DNA of 64,000 nucleotides, from NCBI RefSeq assembly GCF_004124325.1, contig NZ_QBDT01000001.1, forward strand, positions 620,001-684,000, given 5' to 3'. The DNA is from Streptomyces sp. L2. GTDB taxonomy: Bacteria; Actinomycetota; Actinomycetes; Streptomycetales; Streptomycetaceae. Position 1 is the first letter of the stretch. Each line of letters starts with the position of its first letter. Both the position numbers and the translations under genes were made by a program. Below the pieces are notes generated by a model that was not told where the DNA came from, searched no databases, and worked only from the letters and a program-made list of their open reading frames with translations. Shown one piece after another: positions 55,715 through 63,899 of the stretch.

Positions 55715-58287
55715 GAGTTCTCTCCTCGTGCGGGGTTCGAGGGCGCTGAGGCGCGCTCGTGCGGGGCTGTGGGAGGCGCGGAGTCGGGACGCGGGGGTGT
55801 CGGGTTCCGGCCGCGCATGGTCCCGCGGTGAAAGGCACCGAACGTGGCGCGGGCCTGCTCGGGACGGAGCGGGCGCGCGGCGGGCGCGCCGTCGGCCGGG
55901 CGCGCGGCCGTCGGCGGCGTGTCGCGGAGGCGCGCGGTGAGGTGCGTCTGCGGGATCCGACGAGGAAGTTCACCGTCCTGCTCGGCCGGAGTGACGAGGG
56001 CGCGACCGGGTTCCTCCGACGGCTGCCGGCGGGAGGCCGGCTGTTCGGCGCCGGCCGGCGTGCGGCCCGGCTCGGGTGCCGCGGTGGCACCGGAGTGCGG
56101 TGGATGCGCACCGTGTGTTCCGCCGCGCCGGTGGCGTCCGCGAGGCGTCCGGTGTGGGTGTGCCGGCCGCGACGGAGTGCCACCGGTCCGCGAGGGCAGC
56201 GGCGGACGGCCGGCCTCATCAGCGGCGGACGGAGGGGTGCCGCCTTCGGCCGGAGTTCCGGGCCGCCCGCTGGTGTGCCGCAACTCGAAGGAACGTTTCT
56301 CCAGAGCGTCGGAGGGCAGCTCGGCCCGCCCGGGAGCAGGCTTTCGCGCCGCGGCCGACTCCTCCGCGGCGGCGGTTTCCTCGCCGGCCAGCAGGCTGTT
56401 CGGGAGGAACACGATGGCGCTGATGCCGCCGTACGGCGAGGGGCGCAGGACCACGCCGATCCCGTGCCGGTGAGCGAGCTGACCCACCACGAACAGGCCG
56501 AGCTGTGCGGCATCGATCAGCTTGAACTCCTGGTCCTCGCGCAGGCGGCGGTTGAACTCCTCCCGCGCCGTGGGGGTCATGCCGAGACCCCGGTCGCTGA
56601 TCTCCAGCACGAACCCGGTGGACACCACTTCACCGGCGATGGTCACCTGGGTGTGCGGCGGGGACCAGACGGTGGCGTTCTCCACGAGTTCGGCCAACAG
56701 ATGGGTGACGTCGGTGACGAGCGGACCGTCCAGCCGGATACCGGGCAGGCCGTGCACCATGACGCGGGTGTAGTGCTCGACCTCGGCGACGGCGGCGCGG
56801 ACGACGTCGAGCATCCGCACCGGGTCACGCCACAGGCGTCCCGCGGGCCCGCCGGACAGGACCACCAGACCTTCCGCGTGCCGGCGCATCCGGGTGGCCA
56901 GATGGTCCAGGCGGAAGAGATCGCCGAGGTCGTCGGGGTCCTCGGTGCGCCGTTCCATCGCGTCGAGCACGGTGAGCTGGCGGTGTACGAGAGTCTGAGT
57001 GCGGCGGGCGAGGTTGACGAACACGGAGGCGGCGGCTCGCCGGATCTCCGCCTGCTGCACGGCCGCCTCGACGGCCGCGCGCTGTACGCTGTCGAACGCC
57101 TCGCCGACCTGGCCGATCTCGCCTCTGCCGTAGTCCAGGGGCGGAGCCGCCGCCGCGATGTCGACGAACTCTCCCTGGCGCAGCCGGGCCATGACGGCGG
57201 GCAGACGTGTGTCCGCGAGGTCCTTGGCGGCATCGCGCAGGACCACCAGCTCTCTGACCAGACCCCGGCCGATCCGGGACGACAGCACGACCGTCAGGGC
57301 CACGGCCGACAGGCCGACGGCTCCCGCCAGGACGGCGCGGCGAATGATGTCGGACGCGTCCCGGTCGCCCTGCCGGGCGATGTTCGTGGCCAGCCAGCCG
57401 TTGAGTGCGCCCAGCTGGTCCCCGACCTGTGAAGCGGCCGCCCGCCAGGAAGCGATCCGGGTGATGTGCCGGGAGCTGTCGGTCTCGCTGCTGAAGAACG
57501 CGTTCTCGTATCCCCTCAGTTCGCTCCACTGCCGGCTGCGCATGAAGGCGTCGTAGGGACGCCGGTCGGGCCCGGCCAGTGCCTGTTCGTGCAGCGAGAA
57601 CAGCAGACGCTGGGATTCCAGGGCGCTGTCCAGGAGGCGGTACTGGTCCTCCTTCGGACGGGAGGTGGCCTGAAGTCCGGTGAGCGCGGCCTCCTCCTGT
57701 GACACGTACTCGTGGGCGCGGGAGAGTCCGGTGAGCACCGCGCTGCGCTCCGCGAGCCGGCCGGCACGCAGACCGTCGAAGGTCGTACGGAACTGGAAGG
57801 TGGGTTCGACCAGCTCGTTGTACCAGCGCATGGCCTCCTGCCAGGAGAGGCCGCGGTCACTCACCTGCTGGCGCACGGAGGCGAGCGGGTCCGTCGCGGC
57901 GAGCATGTCCGTGAAGCTGTGGCGCTGGTCGGACGTGAGGAGACCGAGATGGCCCTGGGTGATCTCCTGCCGCAGGCCTTTGAGGGCGCCGTCGGTGTTC
58001 GTCCGCGCCTCCTGGAGTTCGTTCCTGGACCGCACGGAGACCGCGGTGGTGAGCCATCGGACGGTGGCCAGCCGCTCTTCCTGGACGTCCTGGGCCAGGG
58101 TGTCGGTGCGCGCGGCGAAGTGCCGGGAGCTCTCCGACGCTCTGCGCAGATCCTGCAGGTCGCCCATCACGGTGACGACCGCGAAGGCCCACATGCCGAC
58201 GAGAGCGGCCAGCGGCACCGCGAGGAGGGTCGTGATCCTGACGCGTATCGACCCGTTTCGGGCGAGCTTGGCCCCGCGCACGTTCAT
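55711..58287 (-). CDS. cvnA: Conservon sensor kinase-like protein CvnA
   Basis: An 858-residue membrane sensor. TM1 ITTLLAVPLAALVGMWAFAVV (about 15-40), a ~270-residue NIT-like extracellular sensor, TM2 AVLAGAVGLSAVALTVVLSS, a HAMP-like linker, a dimerisation segment (LARRTQTLVHRQLTVLDAME) and a GHKL ATPase (N box LLAELVENATVWSPP, G box ISDRGLGMT, FVVGQLAHRHGIGV). The last ~200 residues are Pro/Arg/Thr-rich and disordered. It heads the operon cvnABCD-sigma; a 7-bp inverted repeat lies 60-90 bp upstream of its ATG. Confidence 0.93.
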   Translation of the reverse strand: MNVRGAKLARNGSIRVRITTLLAVPLAALVGMWAFAVVTVMGDLQDLRRASESSRHFAARTDTLAQDVQEERLATVRWLTTAVSVRSRNELQEARTNTDGALKGLRQEITQGHLGLLTSDQRHSFTDMLAATDPLASVRQQVSDRGLSWQEAMRWYNELVEPTFQFRTTFDGLRAGRLAERSAVLTGLSRAHEYVSQEEAALTGLQATSRPKEDQYRLLDSALESQRLLFSLHEQALAGPDRRPYDAFMRSRQWSELRGYENAFFSSETDSSRHITRIASWRAAASQVGDQLGALNGWLATNIARQGDRDASDIIRRAVLAGAVGLSAVALTVVLSSRIGRGLVRELVVLRDAAKDLADTRLPAVMARLRQGEFVDIAAAAPPLDYGRGEIGQVGEAFDSVQRAAVEAAVQQAEIRRAAASVFVNLARRTQTLVHRQLTVLDAMERRTEDPDDLGDLFRLDHLATRMRRHAEGLVVLSGGPAGRLWRDPVRMLDVVRAAVAEVEHYTRVMVHGLPGIRLDGPLVTDVTHLLAELVENATVWSPPHTQVTIAGEVVSTGFVLEISDRGLGMTPTAREEFNRRLREDQEFKLIDAAQLGLFVVGQLAHRHGIGVVLRPSPYGGISAIVFLPNSLLAGEETAAAEESAAARKPAPGRAELPSDALEKRSFELRHTSGRPGTPAEGGTPPSAADEAGRPPLPSRTGGTPSRPAHPHRTPRGRHRRGGTHGAHPPHSGATAAPEPGRTPAGAEQPASRRQPSEEPGRALVTPAEQDGELPRRIPQTHLTARLRDTPPTAARPADGAPAARPLRPEQARATFGAFHRGTMRGRNPTPPRPDSAPPTAPHERASAPSNPARGENS

Positions 58288-58347
58288 GGCTCCTCAGCTT
58301 GTGCCTTGTGGGAGGTTGCCTTCTGACCGGGAGAGGATGACACGACC

Positions 58348-58378
58348 ACTCAATAGGATCAAGGTCATACCATTGAGT
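58348..58378. promoter_or_regulatory. Inverted repeat upstream of cvnA
   Basis: ACTCAAT (58348-58354) and ATTGAGT (58372-58378) are perfect inverse copies with a 17-nt spacer, in an AT-rich stretch between the GntR gene and cvnA. The spacing would put the sites on one helix face. The adjacent GntR protein is a possible binder. Confidence 0.45.
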
Positions 58379-58463
58379 AATTAAGAGCGCCCGGATGGAG
58401 ATCGTCGGCCCGGGCCGGGAGGTGAGAGAGGGAGGACGGCTTCCCGCGGGCGCGGGCGCGACG

Positions 58464-59210
58464 TCAGGCGAGCAGCTCGCGCAGCCGTGCTTCGGCGTGC
58501 TCCACGTGCTCTTCGGCCGTACGCCGGGCCGCTTCGGCGTCACCGACGAGGATTGCGTGGACGATGGCGCGATGCTGCTCGGCCTCGGTCTCGACGTGCT
58601 CGTCCGGCATCGGCATGGCGCACAGCACATCGTTGAGGCGCATACGCGTCTCGGCCACGCCGGTGGCCAGTGAGTGCGAACCCGTGAGCTCGGCGATGGC
58701 CAGGTGCAAGCGGGAGTCACACTGCTGGTAGGCGACGCGCGGAGCGTGTCCGACCTCGGACAGGCGTTCCTGCAGGGTCGCCCGCTGGGCGGCGGTGAGG
58801 GATCGCCGGGCCGCCTCCTGCGCCGCGCCGGCCTCCAGGATCCGGCGGAACATCAGCGCGTCGGCGAGATCGGGGCCCATGTCCCGCGCGACCCGGCGCA
58901 CATCGCCGGTGTCCGATGCGGCCGCCCGGTAGGTCACGAAGTTGCCGCCGTACCGCCCCCGGCGGGACTCGACGCACCCGGCCTGCTGGAGCGTGCGCAG
59001 GGCTTCGCGCAGGGTGACGCGGCTCACCTTGAGTCGAGCGGCCAGTTCGCGCTCCACCGGCAGGCGGTCGCCGTACTTGAACACACCGAGCTTGATGGCC
59101 TGCAGGATGCGCTGCACGGTCTCGTCGAAGGTATTGCCATTGCGGACAGGCCGAAGGATCGCGCCGCCCGCCCAGTCGGCACCCTCTTCCCGCTCCAGTG
59201 ACTCGCCCAC
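58464..59210 (-). CDS. GntR-family (FadR/FCD) regulator
   Basis: A 248-residue regulator: FDETVQRILQAIKLGVFKYGDR, LPVERELAARLKVSRVTLREAL (winged helix, residues about 28-75), then FCD ligand domain (CDSRLHLAIAELTGSHSLA with the Asp-x3-His metal-site residues). It lies just upstream of cvnA on the same strand and may regulate the conservon or a metabolic target. GTG 59210 lacks a clear ribosome site; another start cannot be chosen with confidence. Confidence 0.88.
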   Translation of the reverse strand: MGESLEREEGADWAGGAILRPVRNGNTFDETVQRILQAIKLGVFKYGDRLPVERELAARLKVSRVTLREALRTLQQAGCVESRRGRYGGNFVTYRAAASDTGDVRRVARDMGPDLADALMFRRILEAGAAQEAARRSLTAAQRATLQERLSEVGHAPRVAYQQCDSRLHLAIAELTGSHSLATGVAETRMRLNDVLCAMPMPDEHVETEAEQHRAIVHAILVGDAEAARRTAEEHVEHAEARLRELLA

Positions 59211-59364
59211 CCCGGGATACTACCTACGCGGCAGTTGTACGGACAGGCATCACGATGACCCCTACGTCGACCGTCATCCACAAAAGGTCTGCTCTTTGAC
59301 CTATTAAAATAACGAATCGACGCCGACGCGACTCCATTCCACAGCACCACATGGGCGGAGAAAT

Positions 59365-59381
59365 TTGTGGATCTCTGACAA
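59365..59381. promoter_or_regulatory. TTGT-N9-ACAA palindrome before the PucR-type gene
   Basis: TTGTGGATCTCTGACAA has 4-bp arms (extended by a flanking T and loosely by G) and a 9-nt centre. A closely similar element occurs at 62454-62476 before the ART-like operon: TTGTGG-N5-GACAA in both. The same wording in two otherwise unrelated upstream regions argues for one regulator. Confidence 0.5.
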
Positions 59382-59463
59382 GAACACACCGCCTCCGTCG
59401 GCCAGTGTGGTTGATTCTGCGGACGGCGCTCCGTTGACCGACCCGCTATCGACGAGGTGTGGC

Positions 59464-60663
59464 GTGACCAGTCCACTGGGGTCTCCTTGGTCCTCTCTCC
59501 CGCATACGGTGATTCCGCTGATGAAGGGCCATCTGCCCGCGCTCGGCGAGGAGATCGTCCTGGCCATCCGGCAGGGAACCCCGTCGGACACGGACCCTGC
59601 GGAGGCAGCGATGAGACAGCGGATCAGGACGGGCGTGGGCCATGCCCTGGACGAGTTCCTGGCGCGCTTGTCCACGCGCGGCCCGAGGTCGCCGAACACG
59701 GCCGACCTCGCGGAGAACTGCCGCGCGCTGGGACGAGCCCAACTTCGTGAAGGCCGGGATCTGGAAGCCCTGCACACGGCGTACTGGTCCGCGGCCCGCG
59801 CGGCGTGGCGGCGATGTGTGCGGCTCGGGACGGGCGGACACATCGCGCCGGCGCACATGTACGCCCTCGCCGAGGCGCTGTTCGTCTACATCGACGAGCT
59901 GGCCAGTTACACCGTGCAGGGCTACACCGAGGAGCAACGCCGCACGGCGGACGAGTCCCGCAGGCGGCGTGAGCGTCTGCTGAGTCTGCTGACCGCACCG
60001 ACGCCGCCCTCGCACCAGGCCGCCACCGACCTCGCGAGGGCCGCGGGATGGGGTCCGCCGCGGACGGTGCAGGTGGTCGCGCTGAGGCCGGCGCCGTCTC
60101 CCGCACACGGCGTTCCGGCGCCGCCGGCCGACCTGGACGCCCTGGCCGATCTGGACGAGCCTGAGCCGTTCTGGCTCGTCCCGGATCCAGGGCCGCACTC
60201 CCGTGGAGCGATCGAGCACGCTGTGCGGGGACGGGTGGCCGCCGTGGGTCTCGCCGTTCCGCTCACCCAGGCGAGGAAGTCGTTGTGCCTGGCCCGCAGA
60301 CTGCTCGCGCTCCTACCCGCCGAAGCGGCTGGCGGGACACGTGTGGTCCATTGCTCGGATCACCTGGTCGAACTGCTACTCACCGGCGAGAGCACCCTCG
60401 TCCAGGCTCTGACCAGGCGGCGCCTCGGCCCGCTCCAGGGCCTCAGGGCGACCCAGCGGGACCGTCTCTCCGAGACACTTCTGGCGTGGCTGCAGTCCGG
60501 GCACAGCACGCCGGAGACGGCGCGCAGACTCGGTGTGCATCCTCAGACCGTTCGGTACCGGCTGCGCCAGATCCAGGAGTTGTACGGCCCCCAGCTCGAC
60601 AGCCCGGACGTCCAGTTCGAGCTCGAACTCACGCTTCGGGCCCAACAGCTCAGCAAACACTGA
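59464..60663 (+). CDS. PucR/CdaR-type transcriptional regulator
   Basis: About 399 residues from GTG 59464 (GAGG 6 nt upstream); GTG 59365 would add 33 residues but lies within the palindrome and is less likely. The N-terminal half is a RsbT-like/RsbRD-type helical domain (GHALDEFLARL, GRAQLREGRDLEALHTAYWSA). The C-terminus is the HTH_30 domain: LSETLLAWLQSGHSTPETAR then LGVHPQTVRYRLRQIQELYG. Regulators of this layout respond to unknown small ligands. It is convergent with the sigma/zinc-finger gene, 9 bp apart. Confidence 0.9.
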   Translation: MTSPLGSPWSSLPHTVIPLMKGHLPALGEEIVLAIRQGTPSDTDPAEAAMRQRIRTGVGHALDEFLARLSTRGPRSPNTADLAENCRALGRAQLREGRDLEALHTAYWSAARAAWRRCVRLGTGGHIAPAHMYALAEALFVYIDELASYTVQGYTEEQRRTADESRRRRERLLSLLTAPTPPSHQAATDLARAAGWGPPRTVQVVALRPAPSPAHGVPAPPADLDALADLDEPEPFWLVPDPGPHSRGAIEHAVRGRVAAVGLAVPLTQARKSLCLARRLLALLPAEAAGGTRVVHCSDHLVELLLTGESTLVQALTRRRLGPLQGLRATQRDRLSETLLAWLQSGHSTPETARRLGVHPQTVRYRLRQIQELYGPQLDSPDVQFELELTLRAQQLSKH

Positions 60664-60672
60664 CACAGCCGG

Positions 60673-61743
60673 TCATCTGGTGCCCTTCCTCGTGGCCAGG
60701 CCGTCGAGGCTTGTGGCCAGTCCGTCGAGAACGCCGGCCGGAAGGAGCCGGGCCGGAAGCCGAGCCGGCTTGCGGTGCCGGCCCGGCGCGGGACGCGGTG
60801 CCGCGGCAGGCGGGTCACGCAGCGGTGAGGTGGCCCACTTGATCCGCAGGTACTCCTCGGCGGGCCACCAGCCCAACGTGCTGCGCGGCAGCCTCTGTTG
60901 GAGTCGCCGGTCGAGATCGACGACGTCGTAGTAGACCTCGCGACAGCTCAGACAGTCGACGAAGTGAGGAGACGGGCGCATCAGGGGCGACGAGGTCACG
61001 CGTCCGTGGGCGACCAGGGATCCGATGGCGTAACGACACGGCCGTCTTTCCAGACGCTGCAGATACACGTCCATGCGCGTGCGACGCAGCGAGTCCCGTG
61101 CCTTGTCGCCGAGTTCACCGAGGTGCCGGTACGGGTGTCCGGTGATCCGCGTGATGGACACGGCGTCGTCCCGTTCCACCGCCGCGTGCCACAGCAGGCA
61201 CTGGGAGGCCGCGGGCTGCAGCTTGAACGCGGTCGCCAGCTGGCCGTCGTGCTCCAGAGGCCACCTGCCGCCGTCGTTCACCCATGCGCGGAACCCCGGA
61301 GCGAGGGAGGCCGAGTCGTCCTGTATCCGTGCGACAGCGGCCGTGCGCACCCATTCCTGTAACTGACGTCTGAGGCACCCGCGATGGCGGCCCAGAGTCC
61401 ACTGGGCGTAGAAGCTCGCGGACTGACTCAGCCGCGCGAAGGCCATGTCCGTGAGGTCGTACGCATCGTACGGATCGGATGTGCAGCTCACGGCGTACGC
61501 GTACACCGCCGCATGGTGGCGACGACGCAGCTCTCGCGCCGCTGCCCGGGCTCCTCTGCCCAACCGGGCGACCAGTGCGTCGTCGGAGCAGCGCAGCGCG
61601 ACGGCGGTCGGCGACAGGGCATGAGCGCCTCTGCTCAGTGCCGGCCCCACGAGGCGTCGGCACAGGAGCGGAGCGACGGACGGATCGGCGCGGTCCCGTG
61701 GTCCTGCGCCGTGCTCACCGCGCGGTAGGACGAGCCTCCGCAT
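60673..61743 (-). CDS. Sigma-like protein with C-terminal HxxxCxxC zinc motif
   Basis: About 356 residues. The segment RELRRRHHAAVYAYAVSCTS then DPYDAYDLTDMAFARLSQS aligns by eye with region 2 of the conservon sigma factor (53442), and LQPAASQCLLWHAAVERDD then ITRITGHPYRHLGELGDKAR with its region 4. After region 4 comes HFVDCLSCREVYYDVVDL, an exact H-x3-C-x2-C motif as in zinc anti-sigma factors, then a Pro/Arg-rich tail. Sigma and ZAS-like parts therefore sit in one chain. Promoter-binding residues look degenerate, so real sigma activity is uncertain. ATG 61743 lies 2 bp after the stop of the ART-like gene (61746), hence coupled. Confidence 0.65.
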   Translation of the reverse strand: MRRLVLPRGEHGAGPRDRADPSVAPLLCRRLVGPALSRGAHALSPTAVALRCSDDALVARLGRGARAAARELRRRHHAAVYAYAVSCTSDPYDAYDLTDMAFARLSQSASFYAQWTLGRHRGCLRRQLQEWVRTAAVARIQDDSASLAPGFRAWVNDGGRWPLEHDGQLATAFKLQPAASQCLLWHAAVERDDAVSITRITGHPYRHLGELGDKARDSLRRTRMDVYLQRLERRPCRYAIGSLVAHGRVTSSPLMRPSPHFVDCLSCREVYYDVVDLDRRLQQRLPRSTLGWWPAEEYLRIKWATSPLRDPPAAAPRPAPGRHRKPARLPARLLPAGVLDGLATSLDGLATRKGTR

Positions 61744-61745
61744 CG

Positions 61746-62354
61746 CTAGAACCCGCCGTGGCTGTACGCCGGGTCGCGGTCGCAGGCCCGGGCGATCGAC
61801 CAGGACAGCACGCCGCCGCGGTCGGCGGGTGCGGAACCGGTGCTCGCGTACGCGGCGACCGCGGCCACTCCACGGCGGTTCGCCGCGAACTCCGCCACCC
61901 GGGTCCAGGTGACGAGGTTCCTGTTCTCGGCCGTCGACCACGGGACAACGTACGCGTCCGTTTCGGCATCCGCACCGCCGTCGCTCGGCGGTCGCACCAC
62001 GTGCAGGATGATTCCCCGACGGCCCAGCCCGTCCATGAGCGGAGTGTTCGGGTCGACGCCGAACCTCGCCTTCAGCTCGCCGACGTCGGCGTCCACCAGG
62101 TGACCGGCGATCCGCTCGACGGTCAGGTCCTCCCCTTCGACGTGGACGCGCAGGATCCCGCCGGCGACCGCGGACGACTCCGGCTCGTAGGCATGTCCGG
62201 AGGCATGCCGTGGCTGCACGGCCAGATAGAAGGCTTTCCAGTCGTCGTCCGTGTGCCCGTGGTTCCCGCCGGGTCGCCGAATCCCGTAATCCCTTATGTA
62301 GTTCCAGTGCTCCGGCGTTTTGTAACCGTGATATCCGTCGAATCGCGCAGCCAT
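61746..62354 (-). CDS. Possible ADP-ribosyltransferase-fold protein
   Basis: About 202 residues from the ATG at 62352-62354 (GGAGAGAAG just upstream). The N-terminus FDGYHGYKTPEHWNYIRDYGI then WKAFYLAVQPRHASGHAYE resembles the H-Y-E ART pattern: YHGxK/T, a helix ending DYGI, a second FYLA strand, then a polar helix. The third motif (Q/E) is not clear. The later TDAYVVPWSTAENRNLVTW looks beta-rich. Codons in the first ~50 residues (TAT, AAA, ATA, AGG, ATT) are unlike the neighbours, suggesting recent transfer. It is cotranscribed with the sigma-like gene. Could instead be an unrelated effector or an antitoxin-linked enzyme. Confidence 0.5.
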   Translation of the reverse strand: MAARFDGYHGYKTPEHWNYIRDYGIRRPGGNHGHTDDDWKAFYLAVQPRHASGHAYEPESSAVAGGILRVHVEGEDLTVERIAGHLVDADVGELKARFGVDPNTPLMDGLGRRGIILHVVRPPSDGGADAETDAYVVPWSTAENRNLVTWTRVAEFAANRRGVAAVAAYASTGSAPADRGGVLSWSIARACDRDPAYSHGGF

Positions 62355-62453
62355 CTTCTCTCCATGGACATCCCCGTGGACATGCGGCCGGGACCGGATC
62401 CCGGCCGTGTCATGTTTCACCGATTCTGACGCACTGACGTACCACGGACGGAA

Positions 62454-62515
62454 TTTTTGTGGCTAAGCGACAAAAACCCTTTGGACTGTGTGGCCGACAC
62501 GCGAAAACGCGTTTT
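62454..62515. promoter_or_regulatory. Two palindromes upstream of the ART-like operon
   Basis: TTTTTGT (62454-62460) and ACAAAAA (62470-62476) are perfect arms around a 9-nt centre, about 100 bp before the ATG at 62354. AAAACGCGTTTT (62504-62515) is a perfect 12-bp palindrome 28 bp further upstream. The region 62355-62531 is AT-richer than the rest and holds no other gene. Confidence 0.6.
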
Positions 62516-62531
62516 GCGGTCACCGATTGTC

Positions 62532-62933
62532 TTACGTGTTGCGGTGAATCTCGTCCTCCCGGAACGTGACGACGACGGAACCGGGTCGCAGGGCGGCGTT
62601 CTTCCGATGGGCACGTGCCCCAGGGGTCAGGGCTTCCCGGGTAGCGATGGCGATGGTGTCCCTGGCTCGGCGTGTCCGGATCGCGAAGGTGTGCATGCCC
62701 GTGCTTCCGTCGGTGGTCTCGGTACCCAGGGTCACGATCCACACGAATTCCTTTTGCCGCAGCAGGTCGCCGGCAATCGAGGCGAAGGACCGGGGCCAGG
62801 TCGTCGGGGGAGGCGGCGGGAGCGGGGAGGCCGTCGTTCGGCTGCGACCGTCGCGGAGCGGGAACCGCGCTCGGGCCGCCGTGCTCCGGCAGCGAGGCGG
62901 TGTCACAGCGGTCGACGGGACCTGTGGCGGCAT
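62532..62933 (-). CDS. Hypothetical protein
   Basis: Up to 133 residues. The C-terminal half looks protein-like (GDLLRQKEFVWIVTLGTETT, GMHTFAIRTRRARDTIAIAT, GSVVVTFREDE), while the N-terminal half is Pro/Arg/Ser-rich and may be out of frame or untranslated. The ATG at 62931-62933 has no ribosome site. No family is recognised. It lies upstream of, and on the same strand as, the ART-like operon. The stretch 62934-63161 shows no further gene. Confidence 0.4.
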   Translation of the reverse strand: MPPQVPSTAVTPPRCRSTAARARFPLRDGRSRTTASPLPPPPPTTWPRSFASIAGDLLRQKEFVWIVTLGTETTDGSTGMHTFAIRTRRARDTIAIATREALTPGARAHRKNAALRPGSVVVTFREDEIHRNT

Positions 62934-63161
62934 CGTGCGGGCTGCTGGGGGTGAGGGGTCCGCGCGCGGAGAGTCCGGCCCATGAGGCCGGTAGAGCGGC
63001 GCGTGTCCTCAGGTTCGGCGACGGACATCCCTCGGCACATCGGCCCCCGGGAGATACTCGGGCCTCCGCGGAGATACCTTCCCGGCGCGCGACTACTCCT
63101 TGAGGCCTACGCCGACCGGTCATGGAAGGTGCTGTTCCCGGGGGGCGGCTTACTGTGAGGT

Positions 63162-63899
63162 ATGCGCGACAGGCTGCGAGGGAAGCCGTGGCCAAGCCCC
63201 CTGGCCGTGTTCGTCGCCGTGATCCTTCTCCCCGTGGTCGCCAAGAACCTGACCCTGACCTGGGTCCAGGTGGTGGCGGCCCGAGTGGGCTGCGGGGCGC
63301 TGCTGCGTGCACCGGCCGCTCGCGGTGTTCCTCGTGGTACTCCCGGCGACCTTGGTGGCCATGTACGCGGAGGATCTGGTCTTCCCGATGGCGCTGATGC
63401 CGATTCTGGCGCTGTTCCACGTCGGGCGGTCCTGCTCCCTCCGGATCGTCACAGCCTGCACGGTCCTTGCCGTCGCCACGGTGTACGTGACCGTCGACTT
63501 CGCGAAGGACATCGAGCACTTCGACCTGAGCAGCGCCAACCAGCTGGGCTGGTTCGTGACCGCCGCCGCGGGAGTGGCCGCCGAGAACCAGCTCCGGGCC
63601 CCGGTCGGAGGCCGACGGTGGGCGCGGCGTGCGGAGGAGTCGAGGCAGTCGGAGGCCAGGCGCCGGGTCAGCGACGAGCGGTTGCGCATCGCTCAGGGGG
63701 AGGTGGTGAATCTCGTCGGCGGGGGGGATGGCCAACGACGAGATCGCCGAGGCGCTGGTGCTGTCCCGGTTGACGGCCAAGACCGATGCGAGCCGGATTC
63801 TGACCAAGCTGGGGGGCCCGGGACCGCGCCCTGCTCGTCGTCCTCGCCTACGAGAGCGGGCTGCTGAGGCCCGGCGCGAGCGAGGGAGACGACAGCTGA
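63162..63899 (+). pseudogene. Decayed histidine-kinase/LuxR response-regulator fusion
   Basis: The first part is the membrane region of a NarL-type histidine kinase (PSPLAVFVAVILLPVVAKNL; then, one frame over, RPLAVFLVVLPATLVAMYAE and LMPILALFHVGRSCSLRIV), ending ARRRVSDERLRIA just before where the H-box ELHD should be. It then joins directly to a LuxR HTH tail: MANDEIAEALVLSRLTAKTD, ASRILTKLG, and LLVVLAYESGLLRPGA, with stop at 63897. Three +1 shifts in G-rich runs (near 63307, 63721-63727, 63811-63816) separate the frames. The kinase core and the whole receiver domain are missing, so this is a deletion fusion that later decayed, or whose frameshifts are partly sequencing errors. Confidence 0.7.
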
